This document shows, piece after piece, positions 54,214 through 63,109 of a stretch of DNA of 64,000 nt; the first letter of the stretch is position 1, and every line of letters begins with the position of its first letter. The stretch is from JAWKZG01 sp041396125 (GTDB lineage Bacteria; Pseudomonadota; Gammaproteobacteria; Competibacterales; Competibacteraceae). The position numbers and the translations under genes are program-made. A model generated the notes under the pieces. It had not been told where the DNA came from. It did not search any database and saw only the letters and a program-made list of their open reading frames with translations. Location: assembly GCA_041396125.1 (NCBI GenBank), contig JAWKZG010000016.1, positions 1 through 64,000 of the forward strand. Reading direction: 5' to 3'.

Positions 54214-55281
54214 GTGCGCTTTGCCGGTGTCCAGAAAAGTTACGATGGCGAAACGCTGGTCGTAAAAAATCTCAATCTCGACATCGAACGCGGTGAATTC
54301 CTCACCATGCTGGGTCCTTCCGGCTCCGGCAAAACCACCTGCCTGATGATGCTGGCCGGTTTCGAAACCGCCACGCACGGTGAAATTTTCCTGGCGGGCC
54401 AACCGATCAATAACGTCGCGCCACACAAACGCGATATCGGCATGGTGTTTCAGAATTACGCGCTCTTCCCGCATATGACCGTAGCCGAAAATCTGGCTTT
54501 TCCTCTCAAAGTACGCAATCGACCTTCAAGCGAAGTCAAGGAACGGGTCGATAAAGCCCTGGCTATGGTCGAACTGACCGGCTTTGGCAATCGTCGGCCA
54601 GCCCAGCTTTCCGGCGGTCAGCAGCAACGGGTCGCGGTGGCGCGGGCGCTGGTGTTCGAGCCTAAACTGGTGCTGATGGACGAACCGCTGGGCGCGCTGG
54701 ATAAACAACTGCGCGAACAGATGCAGTACGAAATCAGACACATCCACGAAAGCCTTGGTGTGACCGTGGTCTATGTCACCCATGATCAGTCCGAAGCGCT
54801 GACCATGTCGAACCGGATCGCCGTGTTTAACGACGGTATCATCCAGCAACTCGCCTCACCCGCTGCTTTATACGAACAGCCGGACAATGCTTTCGTGGCG
54901 CAGTTTATCGGTGAGAACAACCGTCTGCTGGGCGAAGTCATCGAGCGCGACGGTAGCAACTGCACGGTGCGCGTGGACAACAATGCTATCGTGCAGGCCC
55001 TGGCCGTCAATGTCGATGGCGTCGGCAGCCAAACAACACTGTCATTACGCCCCGAACGGGTCGAGCTTGACCCTCCCGCTGGCAGTTATCCCAATATCTT
55101 CGATGCTCAGGTCAAGGAACTGATTTATCTGGGTGATCACCTGCGCACACGGGTCAATCTGCTTGGCCACGATGATTTCATCATCAAAGTGCCAAATGCT
55201 GCCGATCATAAACCGCTGGCACTGGGCGCGACGGTCAAGGTCGGCTGGCATACCGAAGACTGTCGCGCGCTGGATACCTGA
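54214..55281 (+). CDS. Polyamine-type ABC importer ATPase (PotA-like)
   Basis: ATPase of a spermidine/putrescine-type importer, 355 residues from GTG 54214. Walker A G-P-S-G-S-G-K-T-T, signature L-S-G-G-Q-Q-Q-R, Walker B L-V-L-M-D-E-P and the H-loop Y-V-T-H-D-Q are all present, with a TOBE domain at ~270-355. An upstream ATG at 54163 in the same frame encodes M-T-S-N-I-N-A-S, then an in-frame TAA (54187-54189), then E-D-A-P-E-G-A-Y-V-R-F leading directly into the gene. The original start was therefore probably at 54163. Current translation would need the GTG. First of four genes (ATPase, receptor, two permeases). Confidence 0.85.
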   Translation: MRFAGVQKSYDGETLVVKNLNLDIERGEFLTMLGPSGSGKTTCLMMLAGFETATHGEIFLAGQPINNVAPHKRDIGMVFQNYALFPHMTVAENLAFPLKVRNRPSSEVKERVDKALAMVELTGFGNRRPAQLSGGQQQRVAVARALVFEPKLVLMDEPLGALDKQLREQMQYEIRHIHESLGVTVVYVTHDQSEALTMSNRIAVFNDGIIQQLASPAALYEQPDNAFVAQFIGENNRLLGEVIERDGSNCTVRVDNNAIVQALAVNVDGVGSQTTLSLRPERVELDPPAGSYPNIFDAQVKELIYLGDHLRTRVNLLGHDDFIIKVPNAADHKPLALGATVKVGWHTEDCRALDT

Positions 55282-55363
55282 GGCGTATACGCCAGCACTG
55301 ACAACCCAGCCGACAGTCTCTTAATCCATTCTCATTACTTGTTACTGGAAAGGAATATTTTCT

Positions 55364-56464
55364 ATGCAGCATCTCTCCACTTTACCAGCCCTCGCTTTAA
55401 GCACTGCGCTGTTGCTCAGCGGCACAGCAGTGGCCCAGCAACCGGAAGCCCTGAACATCGTTTCCTGGGGCGGCGCGTATACCCAAAGTCAGATCAAGGC
55501 CTACCATGATCCCTGGACCGAAAAAACCGGTATCAAAATCGTCAATATCGATGAAGGCGGTACGGCACCAGCTAAACTGCGCGCCCAGGTCGAATCCGGC
55601 ACCGTGACCTGGGATCTGGTCGATGTACTGGAAGCCCCGGCCATACGCTTGTGCGATGAAGGGCTGGCGGAAGAAATCGATTACGATAAAGTGCTGGCCG
55701 CCGCGCCAGACGGTACGCTGCCGACTGAAGATTTTATCGAAGGCACCTTGTCAGGCTGTTTTATCCCGGAAATCGTTTATGCCACCCTGTTTGCGTATAA
55801 CGACGATATGTTCCCGGACGCCAAACCGCAAACCATAGCGGATGTCTTTGACCTGGAAAAATTCCCCGGCAAGCGGTCGCTGGAAAAAACCCCTTACGCC
55901 AATCTGGAATGGGCGCTGTATGCTGACGGCGTGGCGATCGAGGATATTTACGAGGTACTGGATACCGACGAAGGGCTGGATCGTGCCTTCGCCAAGCTGG
56001 ATACCATCAAGTCCCAGGTTGTCTGGTGGGAAGCCGGTGCTCAGCCGCCGCAATTGCTGGCAGACAAAGAAGTAGCTATCGCCTCAGGCTATAACGGTCG
56101 CTTCTTTAACGCCCAGGTGATCGAAAATCAGCCCTTTACCATTCTCTGGGACGGACAGGTGTTTGAACTGGATGGCTGGGTAATCCCCAAAGGCACACCG
56201 AATCTGGAAGCTGTACTGGAATACCTGCATTTCGCTACCGATACCCAGCGGCTGGCTGACCAGGCCAAGTTTATCTCCTACGGCCCGGCCCGTAATTCCT
56301 CAGCTCCGCTGGTCGCCACCCATGCCGAAACAGGCGTAGACATGAAGCCGCATATGCCGACCAACCCGGAAAACTTCGGCACTGCCATCAAGAAAGACGC
56401 GCTGTTCTGGGTGGATAATTACGATTCCATCAACCAGCGCTTCAGCGCCTGGCTGGCGCAGTAG
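55364..56464 (+). CDS. Polyamine-type ABC importer receptor (PotD/PotF-like)
   Basis: Periplasmic substrate-binding protein of 366 residues. The signal peptide (L-P-A-L-A-L-S-T-A-L-L-L-S-G-T-A-V-A) precedes L-N-I-V-S-W-G-G-A-Y-T-Q-S, typical of family 1 extracellular binding proteins for polyamines and related amines. F-I-P-E-I-V-Y and G-Y-N-G-R-F lie near the cleft. AAAGGAAT precedes ATG 55364. It is the second gene of the four-gene importer operon. The ligand could be putrescine, spermidine or another cationic amine. Confidence 0.85.
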   Translation: MQHLSTLPALALSTALLLSGTAVAQQPEALNIVSWGGAYTQSQIKAYHDPWTEKTGIKIVNIDEGGTAPAKLRAQVESGTVTWDLVDVLEAPAIRLCDEGLAEEIDYDKVLAAAPDGTLPTEDFIEGTLSGCFIPEIVYATLFAYNDDMFPDAKPQTIADVFDLEKFPGKRSLEKTPYANLEWALYADGVAIEDIYEVLDTDEGLDRAFAKLDTIKSQVVWWEAGAQPPQLLADKEVAIASGYNGRFFNAQVIENQPFTILWDGQVFELDGWVIPKGTPNLEAVLEYLHFATDTQRLADQAKFISYGPARNSSAPLVATHAETGVDMKPHMPTNPENFGTAIKKDALFWVDNYDSINQRFSAWLAQ

Positions 56465-56567
56465 CCACCTGAGTCGGAGCGGTCTCTGCCAGGCCATTGA
56501 TGCGATGCATGCTGGCAGGCAGAGTCGTCCCGCTATTTTCATTATTCTGCTGTTGAGAAGTATCGCC

Positions 56568-57833
56568 ATGGCGCAGTCCTCACCCGCCTTGCCAGGCACG
56601 CTAACCACCGCCGACGGCATACCGCTTAAGCTCAGCCTGCAGCGAGCCCAGCGCCGTAACCGCCGGCACGCGTTTTTCCTGGTTGCACCGCTGCTGGCAT
56701 TTATTGCCGTCACTTTTCTGCTGCCCATTGGCGACATGCTGTTGCGCAGTGTGCAAAACCCCGAACTGGTCAGCTATATGCCACGCACCCTGGCAGTGCT
56801 CAAAGACTGGGACGGACAGGAAGTACCGGGTGAAGAGGCGTTCGCGGCACTGGCGCAAGATCTGAAAATCGCCTTCCAGGACAAAAACTTCGGCAAACTG
56901 GGTACCCGGCTGAACTATGAAAAAAGCGGCGCGGCCAGTCTGGTGCGTAAATCAGCCCGCCGGGCAGCGAGACTGGAGGAAGGCCCCTATCGCGAAGCTT
57001 TGCTCAAGATTGACAAGGACTGGGGGGATATTGGCATCTGGCGGCTGATCCAGCGCGAAGGCCGACCGTACACCGACTCCTATCTGCTGGCAGCGGTGGA
57101 TTTTCAGTATAATGACCAGAACGAAGTCGTTGCGCTGCCGGAAAATCAGCGCATTCATATCCTGCTTTTTCAGCGCTCGTTTATTCTCAGTCTGGTCATC
57201 ACCTTACTGACCATTCTGCTGGCTTACCCCATCTCTTATCTGCTGGCTAATCTGCCGGCGCGTAAAGCCAATATGCTGATGATTCTGGTGCTGCTGCCGT
57301 TCTGGACCTCGCTGCTGGTGCGCACAACCGCCTGGATTGTCATGCTGCAGACCCAGGGGGTGCTGAACGATCTGCTGGTCTGGATCGGCGTGCTGGACGA
57401 TGAAAACCGCCTGCAGATGATTTTCAACCAGACCGGCACTATTATCGCCATGACCCATATTCTGCTGCCGTTTATGGTGCTGCCTTTATACAGCGTCATG
57501 AAAACCATTCCGCCCAATTATTTGCGTGCAGCCCGATCACTGGGGGCAAATCCGTTCACAGCATTCTGGAAAGTCTATCTGCCACAAACCGTGCCCGGCG
57601 TCAGCGCTGGCAGTGTGCTGGTATTCATCCTGGCTATCGGCTACTTCATCACCCCGGCCCTAGTTGGCGGGCGCACCGGTCAGCTGATCAGCAACCGGAT
57701 CGCTTTCCATATGCAGGAATCACTGAACTGGGGTCTGGCGGCAGCGCTGGGCGGCATCTTATTGGTAGCAACCCTGCTGCTTTACATCCTGTATAACCGC
57801 CTGGTTGGCGTCGATAAAGTCAAACTGGGATAA
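56568..57833 (+). CDS. Polyamine-type ABC importer permease (PotB-like) with long periplasmic insert
   Basis: Inner-membrane permease of 421 residues. After one helix (~40-65) comes a ~140-residue hydrophilic insert, then five helices with the EAA loop R-A-A-R-S-L-G-A-N-P-F-T-A-F-W. PotB proper is about 280 residues; long-insert versions are known in proteobacterial relatives. Start ATG 56568 was chosen because GAGAAG precedes it; an ATG at 56505 in the same frame has no such signal. The next permease starts 8 bases after the stop. Confidence 0.82.
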   Translation: MAQSSPALPGTLTTADGIPLKLSLQRAQRRNRRHAFFLVAPLLAFIAVTFLLPIGDMLLRSVQNPELVSYMPRTLAVLKDWDGQEVPGEEAFAALAQDLKIAFQDKNFGKLGTRLNYEKSGAASLVRKSARRAARLEEGPYREALLKIDKDWGDIGIWRLIQREGRPYTDSYLLAAVDFQYNDQNEVVALPENQRIHILLFQRSFILSLVITLLTILLAYPISYLLANLPARKANMLMILVLLPFWTSLLVRTTAWIVMLQTQGVLNDLLVWIGVLDDENRLQMIFNQTGTIIAMTHILLPFMVLPLYSVMKTIPPNYLRAARSLGANPFTAFWKVYLPQTVPGVSAGSVLVFILAIGYFITPALVGGRTGQLISNRIAFHMQESLNWGLAAALGGILLVATLLLYILYNRLVGVDKVKLG

Positions 57834-57841
57834 CAAACACT

Positions 57842-58690
57842 ATGGCCATACCGACTTACGCTGGACCTTTGGAGCGCACCTGGTATTACACCTACCGGCT
57901 GTTGTGCGCGCTGATTTTTATGTTTTTGATCACACCGATACTGGTCATCATTCCGCTGTCGTTCAATTCGATTCCGTATTTCACCTTTACCAAGGAAATG
58001 CTGTCGTTTGACCCGGCCGGGTATTCATTGCGCTGGTACCAGGAATTTCTCAGCAGCGAACAATGGATGACCTCGATCAAGAACAGTTTCATTATTGCGA
58101 TTTTCTCCACGATTCTGTCCACTGTGCTGGGCACGCTGGCTGCGCTGGGGCTTTCCCGCCAGGAAATGCCCTTTAAAAACCTGATCATGGGTCTGCTGAT
58201 TTCGCCGATGATTGTGCCGCTGATTATTTCCGCAGCAGGCATGTACTTCTTTTACGCCCGGCTCGATCTGATCCAGACCTACACCGGCGTGATTTTGGCC
58301 CACGCTGCGCTGGGTACGCCGTTTGTCGTAATCACGGTGACCGCCACTCTGGTCGGCTTTGATCGCAGTCTGATCCGTGCTGCCAGTAGTCTCGGTGCCG
58401 ATGGCGTCACCACGTTTTTCAAAATCACTATGCCCCTGATCGCACCGGGCGTGATCTCCGGCGCTTTATTTGCGTTCATCACCTCATTCGATGAAGTGGT
58501 GCTGGTGCTGTTTCTGGCAGGCCCGGAGCAGCGTCCGGTAACAATCCAGATGTGGTCCGGTATTCGCGAGCAGATCAGCCCAACCATTCTCGCGGTCGCG
58601 ACTATTCTGGTGGCCATTTCTATTTTGCTGCTGAGCACGCTGGAACTGATCCGGCGGCGCAGCGAGCGTTTACGCGGCATACGGGAGTAA
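57842..58690 (+). CDS. Polyamine-type ABC importer permease (PotC-like)
   Basis: Second permease of the importer, 282 residues, six predicted helices. The EAA loop reads R-A-A-S-S-L-G-A-D-G-V-T-T-F-F-K-I. L-S-F-N-S-I-P-Y-F after helix 1 and S-F-D-E-V-V-L-V-L-F-L-A are typical of PotC. It starts 8 bases after the PotB-like gene and ends the operon. lgt follows after 61 bases. Confidence 0.87.
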   Translation: MAIPTYAGPLERTWYYTYRLLCALIFMFLITPILVIIPLSFNSIPYFTFTKEMLSFDPAGYSLRWYQEFLSSEQWMTSIKNSFIIAIFSTILSTVLGTLAALGLSRQEMPFKNLIMGLLISPMIVPLIISAAGMYFFYARLDLIQTYTGVILAHAALGTPFVVITVTATLVGFDRSLIRAASSLGADGVTTFFKITMPLIAPGVISGALFAFITSFDEVVLVLFLAGPEQRPVTIQMWSGIREQISPTILAVATILVAISILLLSTLELIRRRSERLRGIRE

Positions 58691-58751
58691 TCTCAAACAG
58701 CATTTGCTTTACAATGCGCCACTCCTGACAACACCAAACTGGCGCTAATGC

Positions 58752-59547
58752 ATGCTTGTTCATCCCGATTTCGACCCAATCGCGTTTAGCCTGGGGCCGC
58801 TCCAGGTTCGCTGGTACGGCCTGATGTATCTGTTCGGTCTCGCCGCTGGCTGGGCGCTGGGACGATACCGGGCCAACCGTCCCAATTCCGGCTGGACCAC
58901 AGCACAGATTGATGATCTGGTGTTTTATATTGCACTGGGCGTGATTCTGGGCGGCCGGATCGGTTATATCCTGTTTTATAACTTCGACGCCTTCCTGTCC
59001 GACCCGCTCATGCTGCTGAAAATCTGGCAGGGCGGCAAGTCCTTTCACGGCGGCCTGCTTGGGGTGCTGATTGCGATGGCGCTGTTTGCGCGCAAGACCG
59101 GTCGCACCTTTTTCCAGGTCACCGATTTTATTGCACCGCTGGTGCCGCCGGGCCTGTTTTTTGGCCGCATTGGCAATTTCATCAATGGTGAGTTGTGGGG
59201 CCGTGTCACCGACTCGCCCTGGGGCATGGTGTTCCACACGCTGGGAGCCGGTGACCTGCCGCGCCATCCTTCGCAGTTATATCAGGCGGCGCTGGAGGGG
59301 CTGGCGCTGTTTGTCCTGCTGTGGCTGTATTCGGCTAAACCGCGCCCGACCATGGCTGTATCCGGCTTGTTTCTGATCGGCTATGGCATCTTCCGGTTTA
59401 TCGTTGAATTCCCGCCCGCCAGCCGGACGCACATCTGGGCTTTCTGGCTTTTGGCTGGTTGACCATGGGCCAGTTACTGAGTTTGCCGATGATTATTTTT
59501 GGCATCCTTTTCACATGCTGCTGGCGCAGCGCCAGAAAGCAGCCTGA
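58752..59547 (+). pseudogene. lgt: Prolipoprotein diacylglyceryl transferase, frameshifted at the 3' end
   Basis: Lgt attaches diacylglycerol to lipoprotein cysteines in the inner membrane and is normally essential. The frame from ATG 58752 (M-L-V-H-P-D-F-D-P-I-A-F) is good, with the signature G-R-I-G-N-F-I-N-G-E-L-W-G. It leaves the family pattern at V-E-F near 59408. The expected H-L-G-F-L-A-F-G-W-L-T-M-G-Q-L-L-S-L-P-M is in a second frame (extra bases in a C-rich run), and the end M-L-L-A-Q-R-Q-K-A-A then TGA 59545-59547 is in a third frame (T-rich run). As sequenced the protein stops early at 59462. Essentiality makes sequence error at these runs likely. Confidence 0.85.
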
Positions 59548-59548
59548 T

Positions 59549-60343
59549 ATGCAACAGTATCTTGATCTGATGCGCCATGTGCTGGAGCATGGTGCAGTCA
59601 AAGATGATCGCACCGGCACCGGCACGCTGAGTGTCTTCGGTTATCAGATGCGGTTCGATCTGCAGCAGGGATTTCCGCTGCTGACCACCAAAAAACTGCA
59701 CCTTAAATCCATTGTTTACGAGCTGCTGTGGTTTTTGCGCGGCGATACTAATATCGGTTATCTCAAAGAACATGGTGTCAGCATCTGGGATGAATGGGCC
59801 GACGCGCAGGGTGAGCTGGGGCCGGTGTATGGCTCGCAATGGCGCGCCTGGCCCAGCCCGGACGGACAGCATATCGATCAAATCAGTCGGGTGCTGGAAC
59901 AGCTTCGCTCCGACCCGAACTCGCGCCGGATTATTGTCTCGGCCTGGAATGTTGCTGAACTGGAGCAAATGGCGCTGCAGCCCTGTCATGCGCTGTTCCA
60001 GTTCTATGTGGCCGAGGGCAGACTGTCCTGCCAACTGTATCAGCGTAGTTGCGATGTATTTCTGGGCGTCCCGTTCAATATCGCCAGTTATGCGCTGCTG
60101 ACGCAAATGATCGCCCAGCAGTGCGATTTGAATGTCGGTGAGTTCATCTGGACCGGCGGCGATGTGCATCTGTATCGCAACCATCTGGAGCAAGTGCGGA
60201 CTCAACTGAACCGCACGCCTCGCGCTCTGCCGCAATTGCAGATCAAACGCCGGCCAGCATCACTGTTCGAGTATCAATTCGAAGATTTTGAGGTTCTGAA
60301 TTACGATCCCTGGCCGGTGATCAAAGCGCCAATAGCGGTCTGA
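59549..60343 (+). CDS. thyA: Thymidylate synthase
   Basis: Converts dUMP to dTMP with methylenetetrahydrofolate. The 264 residues equal E. coli ThyA. The catalytic nucleophile Cys146 is in Q-P-C-H-A-L-F-Q-F-Y; D-R-T-G-T-G-T-L-S-V-F-G and S-C-D-V-F-L-G-V-P-F-N-I are present. ATG 59549 begins one base after the restored lgt stop, the usual lgt-thyA coupling in gammaproteobacteria; the apparent upstream extension to 59459 is the displaced lgt 3' end. folA is not next, as a convergent operon follows. Confidence 0.96.
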   Translation: MQQYLDLMRHVLEHGAVKDDRTGTGTLSVFGYQMRFDLQQGFPLLTTKKLHLKSIVYELLWFLRGDTNIGYLKEHGVSIWDEWADAQGELGPVYGSQWRAWPSPDGQHIDQISRVLEQLRSDPNSRRIIVSAWNVAELEQMALQPCHALFQFYVAEGRLSCQLYQRSCDVFLGVPFNIASYALLTQMIAQQCDLNVGEFIWTGGDVHLYRNHLEQVRTQLNRTPRALPQLQIKRRPASLFEYQFEDFEVLNYDPWPVIKAPIAV

Positions 60344-60349
60344 CAAACT

Positions 60350-61150
60350 CTACTCATCATCCTGCCAGGCGCCCAGCAGGCGCGGCAGGTTACCGTAGCG
60401 ACCGATCAGCCCGAATACCAGCACCGCGATCAGCACAAACACCACCGCTACGCAGGCCATCACCGGGGTATAACCATAGCGCAGGCTATTAAATATCTTG
60501 ATCGGCAGGGTCTCGACGGTAAAGCCGGCCACCATATACGCCACGATATATTCGTTCAGACTCAGCACGAAGGCGAATGCATAGCCGGAAATCAGATACG
60601 GCCGCACCAGCGGTAAGACTACGGTACGGAGTACTTGCCGATCATCTGCGCCCAGCGTGCGGGCGGCTTCAATGACCGAGCGGTCGATCGCCTCCAGTCC
60701 GAGCGAAACCGTTACCAGCGGCAGTGTGACAAAGAAAATACCGTGCGAGATGATCACCGCCCCGATCTGGCCGTAACCGCCCACGGTGATCCAGAAACTC
60801 AATAAGCCCAGTGCTGTAATGACAGGCGGCAGCATAAATGGCGCCACTCCAAGCGCGAACAAGGCTTGCGCATAACGGACCCGATAACGCCATAAAAAAT
60901 ACGCCAGCGGCAATGCCACCGACAGCGCAAACAAGGCTGCCAGCGCTGCGATCAGTACGCTATGGTATAGCGGTGTCAGCCATTCCTGCTGTTGCAATAA
61001 TTCACCGTACCAGCGCAAAGACAGACCGTCCGGCGGAAACAGCAAGCGCTTTTGGGCATTCAGGGACACACCCGTAACGACAATCAAAGGCGCAGACATG
61101 AACAGCAGGATCACGCTGAAAAACGTCCGCCGCAGCCAGGCTTCTCTCAT
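60350..61150 (-). CDS. Second polyamine-type ABC importer, permease 2 (PotC/YdcV-like)
   Basis: A 266-residue permease with six helices. The EAA loop is E-A-A-R-T-L-G-A-D-D-R-Q-V, and N-E-Y-I-V-A-Y-M-V-A-G-F near the C-terminus is typical of this family. It is the last gene of a minus-strand unit (receptor, ATPase, permease 1, permease 2) convergent with thyA, 6 bases from the thyA stop. The gap to permease 1 is 61 bases. Substrate is inferred from the family only. Confidence 0.85.
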   Translation of the reverse strand: MREAWLRRTFFSVILLFMSAPLIVVTGVSLNAQKRLLFPPDGLSLRWYGELLQQQEWLTPLYHSVLIAALAALFALSVALPLAYFLWRYRVRYAQALFALGVAPFMLPPVITALGLLSFWITVGGYGQIGAVIISHGIFFVTLPLVTVSLGLEAIDRSVIEAARTLGADDRQVLRTVVLPLVRPYLISGYAFAFVLSLNEYIVAYMVAGFTVETLPIKIFNSLRYGYTPVMACVAVVFVLIAVLVFGLIGRYGNLPRLLGAWQDDE

Positions 61151-61211
61151 GCTTCAAAATCCTTCAGCTTTAGCATCTGGCAACGCAGCAAGCACATACG
61201 CTTATGTTGCT

Positions 61212-62078
61212 TCATGTCGTGCGCCGTCCCAGCAATAACGTTATCCCGATCAAGGCCAGACTGACCAGCAAGAGAAATACCGCCAGCGCTGCTGCGAATG
61301 GCAGATTGGACTGATATAAAGCCTGATCCGTGATATGCACCGACAGAGTCCAGTGTTGCGGTCGGCCCAGTAATTGCGGCAGCAGGTATGCACCCAGGGT
61401 AAATACGAACACCATGATCAGGGTGGCCAGAATGGCATTGCGCTGTACCGGTACGGTTACTGTGAAAAACGAGCGCAGCGGTGAAGCACCCAGCATACGG
61501 GCTGCTTCCGGTAATTGCGGATCGAGCCGGGCCAGAGTCGGATACAGCACCAGCACCGTATAGGGCAGGGCCAGATAACATAAACCCAGCAATAACGCGG
61601 CAATACCCGGTGTCCAGGAGGCGGGTTGTTCGAATAAACCCAGCCAGACCAGCAGATTGGACACGCCCGCTGTGCGCGACAGTAGAGTGGACCAGGCAAA
61701 ACCGATGATAACTTCAGACAGCGACAATACTGCCAGAATGAAGACCAGCCACAACACCTGCCAGCGCCGCCCCAGGCGGGTCAACAAATAGGTAAACGGA
61801 AATCCTATCAGGGTGCAGAGCAGCGCCACCGCAGCAGCCAGACCCAGCGAAAAACCTAAAATCCGGAAGAAAAATGGTGACAACAAACGGCCATAATTGC
61901 TCAGATCGAAAGCTGCTTCGTAGAAACCGCCCGGAACACGATGGAAAAAGCTGACCAGCAACATAATGGCAAATGGCACAACAAAAAACGCCAGCAGCAG
62001 CGTCAAAGGGTAGGCCAGTGCAGAATAATCCCGGAGCTGGCGCGGGGATTGTCCGCTCACCCCGGCAACACCCGGCAT
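61212..62078 (-). CDS. Second polyamine-type ABC importer, permease 1 (PotB-like)
   Basis: Permease of about 288 residues, six helices, EAA loop E-A-A-R-M-L-G-A-S-P-L-R-S-F-F. The start is ambiguous: ATG 62078 overlaps the ATPase gene by 22 bases, and GTG 62060 overlaps its stop as GTGA. The longer frame to 62174 is unlikely since it starts deep inside the ATPase gene and encodes Cys-rich nonsense. It pairs with permease 2 and lacks the long insert seen in the other importer's PotB-like protein. Confidence 0.83.
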   Translation of the reverse strand: MPGVAGVSGQSPRQLRDYSALAYPLTLLLAFFVVPFAIMLLVSFFHRVPGGFYEAAFDLSNYGRLLSPFFFRILGFSLGLAAAVALLCTLIGFPFTYLLTRLGRRWQVLWLVFILAVLSLSEVIIGFAWSTLLSRTAGVSNLLVWLGLFEQPASWTPGIAALLLGLCYLALPYTVLVLYPTLARLDPQLPEAARMLGASPLRSFFTVTVPVQRNAILATLIMVFVFTLGAYLLPQLLGRPQHWTLSVHITDQALYQSNLPFAAALAVFLLLVSLALIGITLLLGRRTT

Positions 62079-63109
62079 GCCGCCACCGGCAGTTCGACAG
62101 CAACCGTGTCCCCCTGCGCCACAGCAGGTCGTTCTTTCGGCGTCGCCACTGCAATCAGACGTTGTCCGGCGCAATCGATATGGGTTTCGACACTGGCACC
62201 GACATCGCGGATAAACACCACCTCACCCCGCAAACACTGTTCACTACTGTGCTCCAGCGGCCAGACATGTACCTCTTCCGGCCGGATAGCGAGCGTCACA
62301 GATTGACCGTTTTGCAAGGGGGTATCACTACTGATGCGTAAGGTTTGTCCGGCCAGAGTAACCGTATCGCTGCCACTGGCTGTAATCGGTATCAGATTGC
62401 TAGTGCCGATGAAATCAGCGACAAAAGTCGTTTGGGGATTACGGTAAATATCCAGCGGTGCGCCGACCTGCTGTACCTCGCCCTGGCTCATCACCACCAC
62501 CTGATCGGCCATGGTCATGGCTTCACGCTGATCGTGCGTCACCACAATGGTGGTGATCCCCAGACGCTGTTGCAGCAGGCGCAGTTCCACCTGCATGGTT
62601 TCGCGCAACTTGGCATCGAGTGCGGACAAAGGTTCGTCCAGCAGAAACACATGCGGCTCCAGTGCCAGCGCACGGGCGATAGCGACTCGCTGCCGCTGCC
62701 CACCAGACAATTGATTAATCGCACGGGTGGCAACGCCAGGCAGTTGCACCAGCGCTAATAACTCCTCGACGCGCTGTCGGCAACGGGCGCTGTCCAGCCC
62801 GCGCAAGCGCAGACCATAGGCAATATTGTCAGCTACATTAAGATGCGGAAACAGCGCCAGTGACTGGAACACCATACCGAAATTGCGCTGATGCGCAGGC
62901 GTAGCAGTCAGATCTTTTCCATCCAGCAAAACCTGACCCTGATCCGGCGTTTCCAGTCCTGCAATCAGGCGTAACAGGGTCGTTTTACCGCAACCGCTGG
63001 GGCCGAGCAGACAAATCAGCTGGCCCGCAGCAATATCCAGATCGGTCTGGCGCAGCGCCTGCACCGTGCCAAAACGCTTGGCCAGACCACGCAGTTGCAG
63101 TTCGCCCAT
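62057..63109 (-). CDS. Second polyamine-type ABC importer, ATPase (PotA-like)
   Basis: ATPase of 350 residues. Walker A G-P-S-G-C-G-K-T-T, signature L-S-G-G-Q-R-Q-R, Walker B V-F-L-L-D-E-P and H-loop V-V-T-H-D-Q are present, followed by a TOBE-type C-terminal domain (I-R-P-E-E-V-H). ATG 63109 overlaps the receptor stop codon by one base (ATGA on the coding strand), indicating translational coupling. It energises the two permeases that follow. Confidence 0.9.
   Translation of the reverse strand: MGELQLRGLAKRFGTVQALRQTDLDIAAGQLICLLGPSGCGKTTLLRLIAGLETPDQGQVLLDGKDLTATPAHQRNFGMVFQSLALFPHLNVADNIAYGLRLRGLDSARCRQRVEELLALVQLPGVATRAINQLSGGQRQRVAIARALALEPHVFLLDEPLSALDAKLRETMQVELRLLQQRLGITTIVVTHDQREAMTMADQVVVMSQGEVQQVGAPLDIYRNPQTTFVADFIGTSNLIPITASGSDTVTLAGQTLRISSDTPLQNGQSVTLAIRPEEVHVWPLEHSSEQCLRGEVVFIRDVGASVETHIDCAGQRLIAVATPKERPAVAQGDTVAVELPVAACRVLPG

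Noticed and set aside
59459..59548. Upstream start for thyA giving a 294-residue protein
   Set aside because: The extra 30 residues are the displaced C-terminus of Lgt (G-Q-L-L-S-L-P-M); ThyA proper starts at M-Q-Q-Y-L with the family's standard 264-residue length.
62079..62174. Longer N-terminus for the minus-strand permease 1
   Set aside because: The extension lies inside the ATPase gene, encodes a Cys/Gly-rich stretch with no permease similarity, and two better starts exist at 62078 and 62060.
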